NCBI GenBank assembly: GCA_049840935.1
Contig: JASGJA010000024.1
Span: forward strand, 124,001-188,000
Direction: 5' to 3'
From: Mesorhizobium_G sp049840935
GTDB lineage: Bacteria; Pseudomonadota; Alphaproteobacteria; Rhizobiales; Rhizobiaceae
Length of the DNA stretch: 64,000 nucleotides
Both the position numbers and the translations under genes were made by a program. The notes under the pieces are model-generated. The model did not search any database. It worked only from the letters and a program-made list of their open reading frames with translations, and was not told the DNA's origin. Below, piece after piece: positions 45,622 to 52,926 of this stretch. The first letter of the stretch is position 1, and the number at the start of each line of letters is the position of its first letter.

Positions 45622-46574
45622 ATCGCCAACAACGCCTGCCTTGCGTCGCCATATTCTCGCGCGAGTCTATCGACTAATTCCGCCACGGGTACGACTTTGT
45701 CCACCACACCAATGCCTTGGCCACAGCCCCAGATTTCCTTCCAGGCTTTCGCTTCATTGCTACCGAAATTCATCTTGGTCGGATCGGATTGCGGGAGATT
45801 GTCCGGGTCCATGCCCTGCGCGCGAATTGAGCCTTTCAGGTAGTTTCCATGCACGCCGGTGAATAGGTTCGAATATACAATGTCTGCGGCTTTCGAAGCC
45901 ACGATCATCTGCTTGTATTCCTCCGGTGCGCGAGCCTCCTTCGTGGCAATAAATGGCGAGCCGATGTAAGCGAGGTCCGCGCCCATCGCCTGCGCTGCCA
46001 GCACTGCTCGGCCCGTCGCAATAGCGCCCGACAATAATAGCGGTCCGTTGAACCACTGCCGGATCTCCTGCACCAGTGCGAAGGGCGAGAGCGTGCCTGC
46101 GTGACCGCCCGCACCCGCTGCAACGGCGATCAGCCCATCCGCGCCTTTCTCGATTGCCTTGCGCGCGTGCCGGTCGTGGATGATGTCATGCAACACGATT
46201 CCACCATAGGAATGCACCGCCTGATTGACCTCTTCCACCGCGCCAAGAGAGGAAATTACAACCGGTACCTTGTACTTCACGCACATCATGAGATCGTGCT
46301 GGAGACGTGTGTTCGACTTATGAACGATCTGGTTTACGGCAAAGGGAGCCGCGGGCCGCTGCGGGTTTTTCGCATCATAGGCTGCAAGTTCCTCGGTGAT
46401 TTCAGCGAGCCATTCGTCCAGCTGCGCTTCGGGGCGGGCATTCAACGCGGGGAACGAACCGACCACACCGGCCTTGCACTGCGCCAGCACCGAAAGCGGA
46501 TGCGCAATGATGAACATCGGCGCGGCAACGACTGGAATACGCAGATTATCTTTCAGAATGGCCGGAAGTGCCAT
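45618..46574 (-). CDS. nitronate monooxygenase family flavoprotein
   Basis: 318 residues from ATG at 46574, which has GGAG 6 bases upstream (the earlier ATG at 46586 overlaps that site). TIM-barrel NMO/2-nitropropane dioxygenase features: RIPVVAAPMFIIAHP at the N-terminus, VPVVISSLGAVEEVNQAVHSYG, AVAAGAGGHAGTLSPFALVQEI for FMN phosphate binding and AAQAMGADLAYIGSPFIATKEA. Members oxidise nitronates or act as enoyl-reductase-like flavin enzymes; the substrate is not evident. Monocistronic. Confidence 0.88.
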   Translation of the reverse strand: MALPAILKDNLRIPVVAAPMFIIAHPLSVLAQCKAGVVGSFPALNARPEAQLDEWLAEITEELAAYDAKNPQRPAAPFAVNQIVHKSNTRLQHDLMMCVKYKVPVVISSLGAVEEVNQAVHSYGGIVLHDIIHDRHARKAIEKGADGLIAVAAGAGGHAGTLSPFALVQEIRQWFNGPLLLSGAIATGRAVLAAQAMGADLAYIGSPFIATKEARAPEEYKQMIVASKAADIVYSNLFTGVHGNYLKGSIRAQGMDPDNLPQSDPTKMNFGSNEAKAWKEIWGCGQGIGVVDKVVPVAELVDRLAREYGDARQALLAI

Positions 46575-46655
46575 TGAAGTCTCCATATTTGACGTTTTCG
46601 TAAACGTCAGATTGTAACGGGAAACTTCAATGAAGCAAGCAGAACCGGTGTTGTG

Positions 46656-46949
46656 CTACCTTTCCCTGCCGCATTTGTCCGGGACCTCGAATCTGTCGAG
46701 CAGACGGCCGCGCACAAATACAAGAACCTCTTCACTTCTTCGGCTTTGAACGGGATGCTCGGCGCTTGGAGGTTCCAGCGTGATATTTGGGAGCGTTTTA
46801 TCGTGATTTTTCCAACTCCACGGCTGCAACACGGCTCGCGCGAGCGCAACTGCAAATGTTGGCGGCACAATGAGCCACAGGGCTTTGATTGCGTCAGGCG
46901 ATGAACGATAGGTCGCGAAAAAATCCTGCCAGAAACTGTAGTTTTCCAT
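46656..46949 (-). CDS. small single-pass membrane protein, copy 2, 97 aa
   Basis: Paralogue of the gene at 28523-28819. ATG at 46949 with the same GGGGAG site. Residues 1-35 match copy 1 (MENYSFWQDFFATYRSSPDA...), the membrane helix is at about 21-42, the next 25 residues (LQPWSWKNHDKTLPNITLEP) are unrelated in detail, and the tail is similar (EEVLVFVRGRLLDRFEVPDK). The 161 bases 46861-47021, covering the start of the gene and the first leader hairpin, differ from copy 1 at only about three positions, much less than the rest. Confidence 0.8.
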   Translation of the reverse strand: MENYSFWQDFFATYRSSPDAIKALWLIVPPTFAVALARAVLQPWSWKNHDKTLPNITLEPPSAEHPVQSRRSEEVLVFVRGRLLDRFEVPDKCGRER

Positions 46950-47185
46950 CACCGCTCCCCGTGAAGTAAGCGGTCACCGAGGAGCGATATTTGCCCCATT
47001 GCCCCTCTGGTGACCGGGGAGTTAGCAAACCGCAAGAAGACGGCTGCCACGGCCTTTAGCCGAAGCCTGGACATAGCCGTGGCCTCCCCGGCGAAACCGG
47101 AGGCTGCCCATTATGGTGGCACAAACCACTTCTTGCGAGGTTGCTACACCCCAGAAATTGACAACGCCAATTCCTGCCGATGGCA
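46950..47185 (-). ncRNA. candidate structured cis-regulatory leader RNA, copy 2
   Basis: Equivalent of the leader at 28820-29060 (offset 18,130 up to about 47050). Stems: A 46971-46978 with 47009-47016, identical to copy 1; B 47016-47021 with 47084-47089; E 47046-47053 with 47076-47083; C 47023-47028 (TAGCAA) with 47141-47146 (TTGCTA); D 47032-47039 (GCAAGAAG) with 47129-47136 (CTTCTTGC); H 47105-47108 (TGCC) with 47118-47121 (GGCA). C and D keep pairing although their bases changed relative to copy 1. An alternative hairpin CCTCC/GGAGG (47083-47087 with 47099-47103) competes with B. Strand inferred from gene position. Confidence 0.65.
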
Positions 47186-47273
47186 TATTCCGTAACTTGC
47201 TAAAATGGAAGAGGCGTTTTTGCTGCCCCTCATCCCGCTGCCGCAGTGTGGCAAGCTGCGCAGTGTATTGAGA

Positions 47274-47420
47274 CACCCCACCCGGCCCTTCGGGCCACCC
47301 TCCCCATCGAGGGGAGGGAGGGTGCAATATCCTTAAGCGGTTCAGCTGATAAAGCGTCGCAGATACAAGTTCCCTCCCTCCCCTCGATGGGGAGGGTGGC
47401 CCGAAGGGCCGGGTGGGGTG
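47274..47420. repeat. mosaic inverted repeat (type C)
   Basis: 47274-47332 (CACCCCACCCGGCCCTTCGG then GCCACCCTCCCCATCGAGGGGAGGG) and 47370-47420 (complement) form a long hairpin of about 50 base pairs around a unique loop of about 38 bases. It occupies the region between the copy 2 leader and the edd stop; a short type A fragment (CCCTCATCCCGCTGCCGC) lies just before it at 47227-47244. Confidence 0.78.
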
Positions 47421-47438
47421 AACGAAAGATATTTGCTA

Positions 47439-49259
47439 TCAACCCGCAAAAATACTTGCGCCTTCATCGGCGCGGCCAGCCATCTGGCGCATGCCGAGGA
47501 ACAATTCACGCCCCATGCCGAAATCATTCGCGGAAAGGTCGACAACGGGTCGCGGGCGCGCGCGCAACTCGTCCATCGAAATCAACACGTCGAGCACGCC
47601 AACCTCTGCGTCAAGTCGCACAATGTCGCCCGTGCGGACCTTGCTGATGGGGCCGCCGTCCAGCGCTTCCGGCGTGACATGGATCGCGGCGGGAACCTTG
47701 CCGGATGCGCCCGACATACGGCCATCCGTAACCAGCGCGACCGAGTAACCACGATCCTGCAGAATACCGAGCACTGTGGTGAGCTTGTGCAGCTCCGGCA
47801 TGCCATTCGCCTTGGGGCCCTGAAAGCGGATGACGGCGACGAAATCGCGGTCGAGTTCGCCAGCCTTGAAGGCATCGTTCAGTGCCTGCTGGCTATCCAG
47901 CACAAGGGCGGGGGCCTCGATATAACGGCGCTCCGGCTTGACGGCGGAGGTCTTGATGATGGCGTGGCCGAGATTGCCGGTCAGCACTTTCAAACCGCCC
48001 GTGGTTTGGAAGGGCTGCTTCGCGGTGGAAAGAACCTTCGGGTCGCCGCTGATTTCCGGGGCGGGAACGCGCGTGACGCTGCCATCCGGCGCGAGCCGCG
48101 CTTCGACCGTGTAGGGGCGCAGACCTTCGCCCCAGACGGTTTGCACATCCTCGTGCAAATGTCCCGAATCCAGCAATTCGCGGATGAGGAACCCCATGCC
48201 GCCAGCAGCGTTGAAATGGTTCACATCGGAAAGGCCGTTTGGATAGACGCGCGCGAGCAGCGGTACGGCTTCGGACAGGTCGGAAATATCCTGCCAGGTG
48301 AGGCGGATGCCAGCCGCAGCCGCGATGGCGATTAGGTGCAATGTGTGGTTGGTCGAGCCGCCGGTCGCGTGCAGGCCAACGACGCCATTGACGATGGAAC
48401 GCTCGTCGATCATGCGGCCAACGGGCGTGTAGGCGTTGCCGAGATGCGTGATGGCGAGCGCGCGCTTCGTTGCCTCACGGGTCAGCGCATCGCGCAGCGG
48501 CGTGTTCGGGTTGATGAAGGACGCACCCGGTGTGTGCAGGCCCATGATCTCCATCAGCATCTGGTTGGAATTTGCCGTTCCGTAAAAGGTGCAGGTGCCG
48601 GGGCCGTGATAGCTTTTCGACTCGGCTTCGAGCAGTTCGGCGCGGCCTACTTTGCCTTCGGCATATAGCTGGCGAACCTTGGCCTTTTCATCATTCGGCA
48701 AGCCGGAGGTCATGGGTCCCGCGGGGATGAAGACGGCAGGCAAATGGCCGAAAGTGAGCGCGGCAATCGCCAAACCTGGCACGATCTTGTCACAGACGCC
48801 GAGATAGACGGCGGCGTCGAACATGTTATGCGACAGGCCGATGGCGGTGGCCATGGCAATGACATCGCGGGAGAACAGCGAAAGCTCCATGCCGGGCTGG
48901 CCCTGAGTGACGCCATCGCACATTGCCGGAACACCGCCCGCTACCTGCGCGATGCCACCAGCCTCCCGCGCTGCTTCCTTGATGAGCGCGGGGAACGTCT
49001 CAAACGGCTGATGCGCCGAAAGCATGTCGTTATACGAGGTGATGATGCCGAGGTTGGGCACCTTGTCGCCAGCGAGTTCGATCTTTTCGGAGGGGGAGCA
49101 GACGGCGAAACCGTGCGCGAGATTTCCGCAGGAAAGCACCGCGCGGTTTGCCGTGCGACCCGCAGCGGCGTTGACCCGATCCAGATAGATTTCACGGGAG
49201 GGCTTCGAGCGCTCGCGGATTCTTCTGGTGATAGATTCGATCTCTTTCCTGACAGTCAT
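47439..49259 (-). CDS. edd: 6-phosphogluconate dehydratase
   Basis: Entner-Doudoroff enzyme converting 6-phosphogluconate to 2-keto-3-deoxy-6-phosphogluconate, an Fe-S IlvD/Edd-family dehydratase. 606 residues from ATG at 49259, the normal length; the frame runs upstream through a repeat but that is not protein-like. Motifs: SYNDMLSAHQPFE, GGVPAMCDGVTQGQPGMELSL, GVCDKIVPGLAIAALTFGHLPAVF, GTCTFYGTANSNQMLMEIMGLH with the cluster cysteines, and VTDGRMSGASGKVPAAIHVTPEA. Last gene of the zwf-pgl-edd unit, separated from pgl by a type B repeat. Confidence 0.96.
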   Translation of the reverse strand: MTVRKEIESITRRIRERSKPSREIYLDRVNAAAGRTANRAVLSCGNLAHGFAVCSPSEKIELAGDKVPNLGIITSYNDMLSAHQPFETFPALIKEAAREAGGIAQVAGGVPAMCDGVTQGQPGMELSLFSRDVIAMATAIGLSHNMFDAAVYLGVCDKIVPGLAIAALTFGHLPAVFIPAGPMTSGLPNDEKAKVRQLYAEGKVGRAELLEAESKSYHGPGTCTFYGTANSNQMLMEIMGLHTPGASFINPNTPLRDALTREATKRALAITHLGNAYTPVGRMIDERSIVNGVVGLHATGGSTNHTLHLIAIAAAAGIRLTWQDISDLSEAVPLLARVYPNGLSDVNHFNAAGGMGFLIRELLDSGHLHEDVQTVWGEGLRPYTVEARLAPDGSVTRVPAPEISGDPKVLSTAKQPFQTTGGLKVLTGNLGHAIIKTSAVKPERRYIEAPALVLDSQQALNDAFKAGELDRDFVAVIRFQGPKANGMPELHKLTTVLGILQDRGYSVALVTDGRMSGASGKVPAAIHVTPEALDGGPISKVRTGDIVRLDAEVGVLDVLISMDELRARPRPVVDLSANDFGMGRELFLGMRQMAGRADEGASIFAG

Positions 49260-49288
49260 GGCGTTTGCCTTTTGGGTATCCGTAACAT

Positions 49289-49389
49289 GACCCCCACCCC
49301 ATACCCCTCCCCTCAAGGGGGAGGGGGACGGAAGTGCTGAGTTCTCGATTTCCCCTCCCCCTTGAGGGGAGGGGTATGGGGTGGGGGTC
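49289..49389. repeat. mosaic inverted repeat (type B) inside zwf-pgl-edd
   Basis: Arms at about 49289-49329 and 49349-49389 (CCCCCACCCCATACCCCTCC and complement) form a hairpin of about 40 base pairs between pgl and edd, 30 bases before the edd start. Nearly the same arms as at 41684-41783. Confidence 0.8.
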
Positions 49390-49407
49390 CAAAAGCAACG
49401 CACACAG

Positions 49408-50100
49408 CTATGGAGCCCAATAAATCTCGACCGGCTGGCGCGCGGCATCCATGACGCGGCGGATCGGCAGATGCGCACCGGGCGCAAGTGCGCGCTGGAG
49501 CGTTGTCATCTTCTCGGCGCCCTCAATGTGCAGGGCGATAAACCCGGCTTTCAGCAAAAACGGCAAAGTCAGCGTCAGGCGCGGCTCGCCAGCACTCATC
49601 GCATGAACACCGGAAACGGTTTGCGCACCAGCAGGATCGAGAAGGGCTTCCAACTCGTTGGCGTCCGGGAAGAATGAGGCGGTGTGGCCGTCATTGCCCA
49701 TGCCGAGAATGGCGACGTCGATAGAGCGGCCAAGCGCGTTGAAGCGGCGCTGGGCGGATGCGGCATCGGATGCGAGATCGCCGGATTCGTACAGCGGCAG
49801 AAAGGTCGCCGCGCTGGCGTTGTTTGCCAGGAGCTTCGACTTGACCAGAGCGGCGTTCGAGCGCGGCGAGGTATCTGGCACGAGGCGCTCGTCAACCAGC
49901 GTGACAGTGACCTTCGACCAGTCAATATCGGCGCTGGACAGCGTTTCAAAAAACAAGCCCGGCGTGGACCCACCCGACACGGCCAGCACTGCGCCGCCGG
50001 TTGCCTTGATCGCAGCAGCGAGATGCTCACTGACCGCCTGCGCGAGCGCGCGGGCGAGGTCGCCACGCGATTCGAACTCGTGCAGGTGCGGCGTTGACAT
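49408..50100 (-). CDS. pgl: 6-phosphogluconolactonase
   Basis: Hydrolyses 6-phosphogluconolactone to 6-phosphogluconate. 230 residues from ATG at 50100, which overlaps the zwf TGA (TGATG). Glucosamine-6-phosphate-isomerase fold motifs: VLAVSGGSTPGLFFETLS (about residues 37-54), VTLVDERLVP, SNAALVKSKLL and the family hallmark LGMGNDGHTASFFPD. Ends VEIYWAP. Middle gene of the operon. Confidence 0.95.
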   Translation of the reverse strand: MSTPHLHEFESRGDLARALAQAVSEHLAAAIKATGGAVLAVSGGSTPGLFFETLSSADIDWSKVTVTLVDERLVPDTSPRSNAALVKSKLLANNASAATFLPLYESGDLASDAASAQRRFNALGRSIDVAILGMGNDGHTASFFPDANELEALLDPAGAQTVSGVHAMSAGEPRLTLTLPFLLKAGFIALHIEGAEKMTTLQRALAPGAHLPIRRVMDAARQPVEIYWAP

Positions 50101-51569
50101 CAATCACCCTCGTGCCATGTGCGGCCATCGCGCTCGATGAGTGCGATGGAGGCGGATGGTCCCCACGTACCGGCGGTATAACCCTGCACTTCCTGCCGGT
50201 TTTCCGCCCATGCCTTGAGAATGGGATCGGCCCATGTCCATGCAGCTTCCACCTCATCACGACGCATGAACAGCGTTTGCGAGCCACGAATGACATCCAT
50301 GATGAGGCGCTCGTAGGCATCCGGTGCGCGACCGGTGAAGTTTTGCGCGAAGGTCATGTCGAGCGGGATCTGGCGCAGGCGCATACCGCCCGGACCGGGA
50401 TCCTTCATCATGATGAATTGCTTCACGCCTTCATCCGGTTGCAGGCGGATGATGAGCTGGTTGCTGTAAACATTGCCAGCGGATTCATCGAAGATGGAAT
50501 GCGGGATCTGCTTGAATTCGATGCAGATTTCGGAAACGCGTGTGGACAGGCGCTTGCCGGTGCGCAGGTAAAACGGCACGCCTGCCCAACGCCAGTTTGC
50601 AATCTCGGCCTTGATGGCGACGAAGGTCTCGGTGTCGCTCGGCTTGCCAAGTTCTTCCGTGTAGCCTTTCACTGCGCCGCCCGACGAAGCGCCCGCTTTG
50701 TACTGACCACGAACGGTCTGCTTCGGCGCTTCCTGACCATTGATGCGCTTGAGCGAACGCAACACCTTGAGCTTTTCATCGCGCACGGCGTTTGCTTCCA
50801 TCGAAGATGGCGGCTCCATCGCGACAAGGCAGAGAAGCTGCAACATATGGTTCTGCACCATGTCGCGCAGCGCGCCTGCCGTATCGTAATAAGTGACACG
50901 ATCTTCCAGCCCCACCGTTTCGGCGACGGTGATCTGCACATGGTCGATATGCGCCGAATTCCACAGCGGCTCGTAGAGCGCATTGGCAAAGCGCAGGGCC
51001 ATAAGGTTCTGCACGGTCTCCTTGCCGAGATAATGATCGATTCGGAAAATCTGGTGTTCGCCGAAATCCGCCCCGATGAGGTCGTTCAACTCCTTGGCTG
51101 ATTTCAGGTCGCGCCCGATGGGCTTTTCGACAACGATACGGCTGTTTTCAGTAACGAGATCGTGCTGCTTGATCTTGTGCGAAATTTCACCGAACAGGGC
51201 AGGGGCGACGGCGAGATAGAACGCACGGATGCTTTGGCTGTCGCCAATCGCCTGCTTGAGTTGATCGAAGCCTTCGCCGGTTTTGGCATCGACGGCGACG
51301 TAGGAAATGCGGTCGATGAATTTCCGCAATTCGTCTTCGTTGATGTCTTCCGGCGCGACGTGTTCGCGAATGGCCTTTTCCGCAAATTGCTTGAACTCAT
51401 CGTCGCTCATATGCGAGCGCGATGCACCAATGATGCGCGTGGGTTCGGAAAACTGCTGGTCGCACTGCCGGAAATAAAGCGCCGGAAGCAGCTTGCGCTC
51501 GGACAAGTCGCCCGTGCCGCCGAATATGATGAAATCGAATGGATCGACTTTGATGATGTGGCTTGTCAT
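50100..51569 (-). CDS. zwf: glucose-6-phosphate dehydrogenase
   Basis: NAD(P)-linked oxidation of glucose-6-phosphate, entry to the Entner-Doudoroff and pentose phosphate routes. 489 residues. FIIFGGTGDLSERKLLPALY is the nucleotide site at residues 13-32; RIDHYLGKETVQNL carries the substrate-binding lysine and histidine; FYLRTGKRLSTRVSEICIEFK and WTWADPILKAW are typical of the C-terminal domain. First gene of zwf-pgl-edd; a palindrome resembling a LacI-type operator lies 35-55 bases upstream. Confidence 0.97.
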   Translation of the reverse strand: MTSHIIKVDPFDFIIFGGTGDLSERKLLPALYFRQCDQQFSEPTRIIGASRSHMSDDEFKQFAEKAIREHVAPEDINEDELRKFIDRISYVAVDAKTGEGFDQLKQAIGDSQSIRAFYLAVAPALFGEISHKIKQHDLVTENSRIVVEKPIGRDLKSAKELNDLIGADFGEHQIFRIDHYLGKETVQNLMALRFANALYEPLWNSAHIDHVQITVAETVGLEDRVTYYDTAGALRDMVQNHMLQLLCLVAMEPPSSMEANAVRDEKLKVLRSLKRINGQEAPKQTVRGQYKAGASSGGAVKGYTEELGKPSDTETFVAIKAEIANWRWAGVPFYLRTGKRLSTRVSEICIEFKQIPHSIFDESAGNVYSNQLIIRLQPDEGVKQFIMMKDPGPGGMRLRQIPLDMTFAQNFTGRAPDAYERLIMDVIRGSQTLFMRRDEVEAAWTWADPILKAWAENRQEVQGYTAGTWGPSASIALIERDGRTWHEGD

Positions 51570-51604
51570 ATGCGTCTCGCGTCGCGCCGCCTTACGAACG
51601 GCTG

Positions 51605-51624
51605 TTTAATCTAATCGATTTAAA
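51605..51624. promoter_or_regulatory. palindrome upstream of zwf
   Basis: TTTAATCTAATCGATTTAAA contains the core AATCGATT with a central CG and near-symmetric flanks, the form used by LacI-family repressors of sugar genes. It ends 36 bases before the zwf ATG. Assignment is inference; no LacI gene is seen in the window. Confidence 0.45.
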
Positions 51625-51660
51625 AAGACCAGTGCCTTTGTGTCGCACAGGTGGCCCTGC

Positions 51661-51736
51661 TGATTTGCCGACAGGCATCTTGCGCAGAGCGGATGCTGTC
51701 CGCAACATGCGTCAAACACATGGCAGATATGCAAAG
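51661..51736 (+). repeat. direct repeat, left copy, flanking the PAP2 gene
   Basis: About 76 bases, e.g. GGCATCTTGCGCAG, GCTGTCCGCAACATGCGTC and GGCAGATATGCAAAG, repeated in the same orientation at 52842-52917. By hand about five in six positions agree. It lies 92 bases upstream of zwf. Confidence 0.75.
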
Positions 51737-51785
51737 AGTATAATGGGTGCGTCGCTTGCGGTTACCGCGCGCTGAGCATCGTGAG

Positions 51786-52829
51786 TTATTGTTTTGCTCT
51801 CAATGCTGGAGCCAGTTCACCGCCAGCGCTGGACCGTGAGAAGCTTGGGGCGCTGTATGTCCGGCTGGCGGCCCACCAGCACAGAAGCGTCATGGCCACA
51901 CCGCCGAATATGTCAGCCAGATGATGTCCGCCAATGACGAGAATCGATGGCAACGTTACGAGTTGGATGGCTGCGAATATGTAGTTTATGGGCCGGTAGG
52001 GCCAAACCGCTGCGAGACCAAAAAGCAGCATGACTGTATGAAAAGAAGGAAAGCCGATCAGCCCACTATATTCAGGGCCGGTTAGATCAGTGACCCCCTT
52101 GCGCATGATATCATATATCTCAAGCGCATGTGCGGAATTGCCGGACGGGTGGACAATCCGGGCCACTTCGGGGCTGAGAACTTGCAGGCCAGCCGGTCCG
52201 GCGGTTGGGAACAGCGTCCATATGAACAGTGTTCCGAGTGAAGCGTATGTAACGCCCAGTATGACAGTATAGAGCCTTTTGCGGTCGCCCATCAAAGCCA
52301 GAAAGATCATCGAGACAATCAGAAGCGGAAAGGTGAGCTCGTAAGCCTGCCAGAGCACCTCGCTGAGCAGTGGAACGGATGCGACCCATGTGCAGGCTGC
52401 CTGCCAAGAATAGCCGAAATAGGAATCGAAGGCGATCAATTGCGCGTCGACCGGATTGCTTGCCAAAGGCAGTACCAGCAGATTCAGTAACGAGCAGGGG
52501 CCGGAGAATAGAAACGACAGGCCAAGCGCATTTGATATCAGTTCCGTGCGACCATTAGGAAAATAGCGGCGCAGGATCTGGCCCGCCAGCAGGAATGTAC
52601 CCGCGAAGACCAAAGGCGCTATCACATAGGTGATCGTGACCGTGAACCCTTGTGCCAGATCAGATAAAGGTTCACCGCAGTCAGTACAAAGCAGATACCG
52701 AGGACTATGCGTTCGGCGCGACAGAATTGCATCGGTAAATCCGTGGAAATTTCCAGCGAACCTATCGAGGTCCTGTAAATTTTCCTTAAACGGCGGCGGT
52801 GGCTCTTTAGTATTCCAATAAATCAGCAT
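51786..52829 (-). CDS. PAP2-superfamily membrane phosphatase
   Basis: About 347 residues from ATG at 52829; ATG at 52859 is possible but falls within the direct repeat. Several membrane helices: ITYVIAPLVFAGTFLLAGQIL, LSFLFSGPCSLLNLLVLPLA, LTFPLLIVSMIFLALMG, YTVILGVTYASLGTLFIWTLF. The C-terminal half has PAP2-type motifs GFPSFHTVMLLFGLAAV and VTLPSILVIGGHHLADIFGGVA, with the two catalytic histidines; the first KxxxxxRP motif is not clear. Enzymes of this type dephosphorylate lipid phosphates in the inner membrane. Flanked on both sides by copies of a 76-base direct repeat, so perhaps acquired as a unit. Confidence 0.75.
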   Translation of the reverse strand: MLIYWNTKEPPPPFKENLQDLDRFAGNFHGFTDAILSRRTHSPRYLLCTDCGEPLSDLAQGFTVTITYVIAPLVFAGTFLLAGQILRRYFPNGRTELISNALGLSFLFSGPCSLLNLLVLPLASNPVDAQLIAFDSYFGYSWQAACTWVASVPLLSEVLWQAYELTFPLLIVSMIFLALMGDRKRLYTVILGVTYASLGTLFIWTLFPTAGPAGLQVLSPEVARIVHPSGNSAHALEIYDIMRKGVTDLTGPEYSGLIGFPSFHTVMLLFGLAAVWPYRPINYIFAAIQLVTLPSILVIGGHHLADIFGGVAMTLLCWWAASRTYSAPSFSRSSAGGELAPALRAKQ

Positions 52830-52841
52830 CGCTGGCACTGC

Positions 52842-52917
52842 CGATTTATCTGCAGGCATCTTGCGCAGGCTGGCGGCTGTCCGCAACATGCGTCGAGCAC
52901 AGGCAGATATGCAAAGG
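52842..52917 (+). repeat. direct repeat, right copy, flanking the PAP2 gene
   Basis: Second copy of the sequence at 51661-51736, same orientation, about a dozen substitutions and one single-base gap by hand alignment. It ends 9 bases before the aldehyde dehydrogenase start. Confidence 0.75.
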
Positions 52918-52926
52918 TTGTGACCA

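Noticed and set aside
49260..49487. Upstream extension of the edd frame through the type B repeat (reading PTPYPSPQGGG-like residues)
   Set aside because: The extension only translates the repeat arms and part of pgl on the same strand; the edd family starts at MTVRKEIESIT at 49259.
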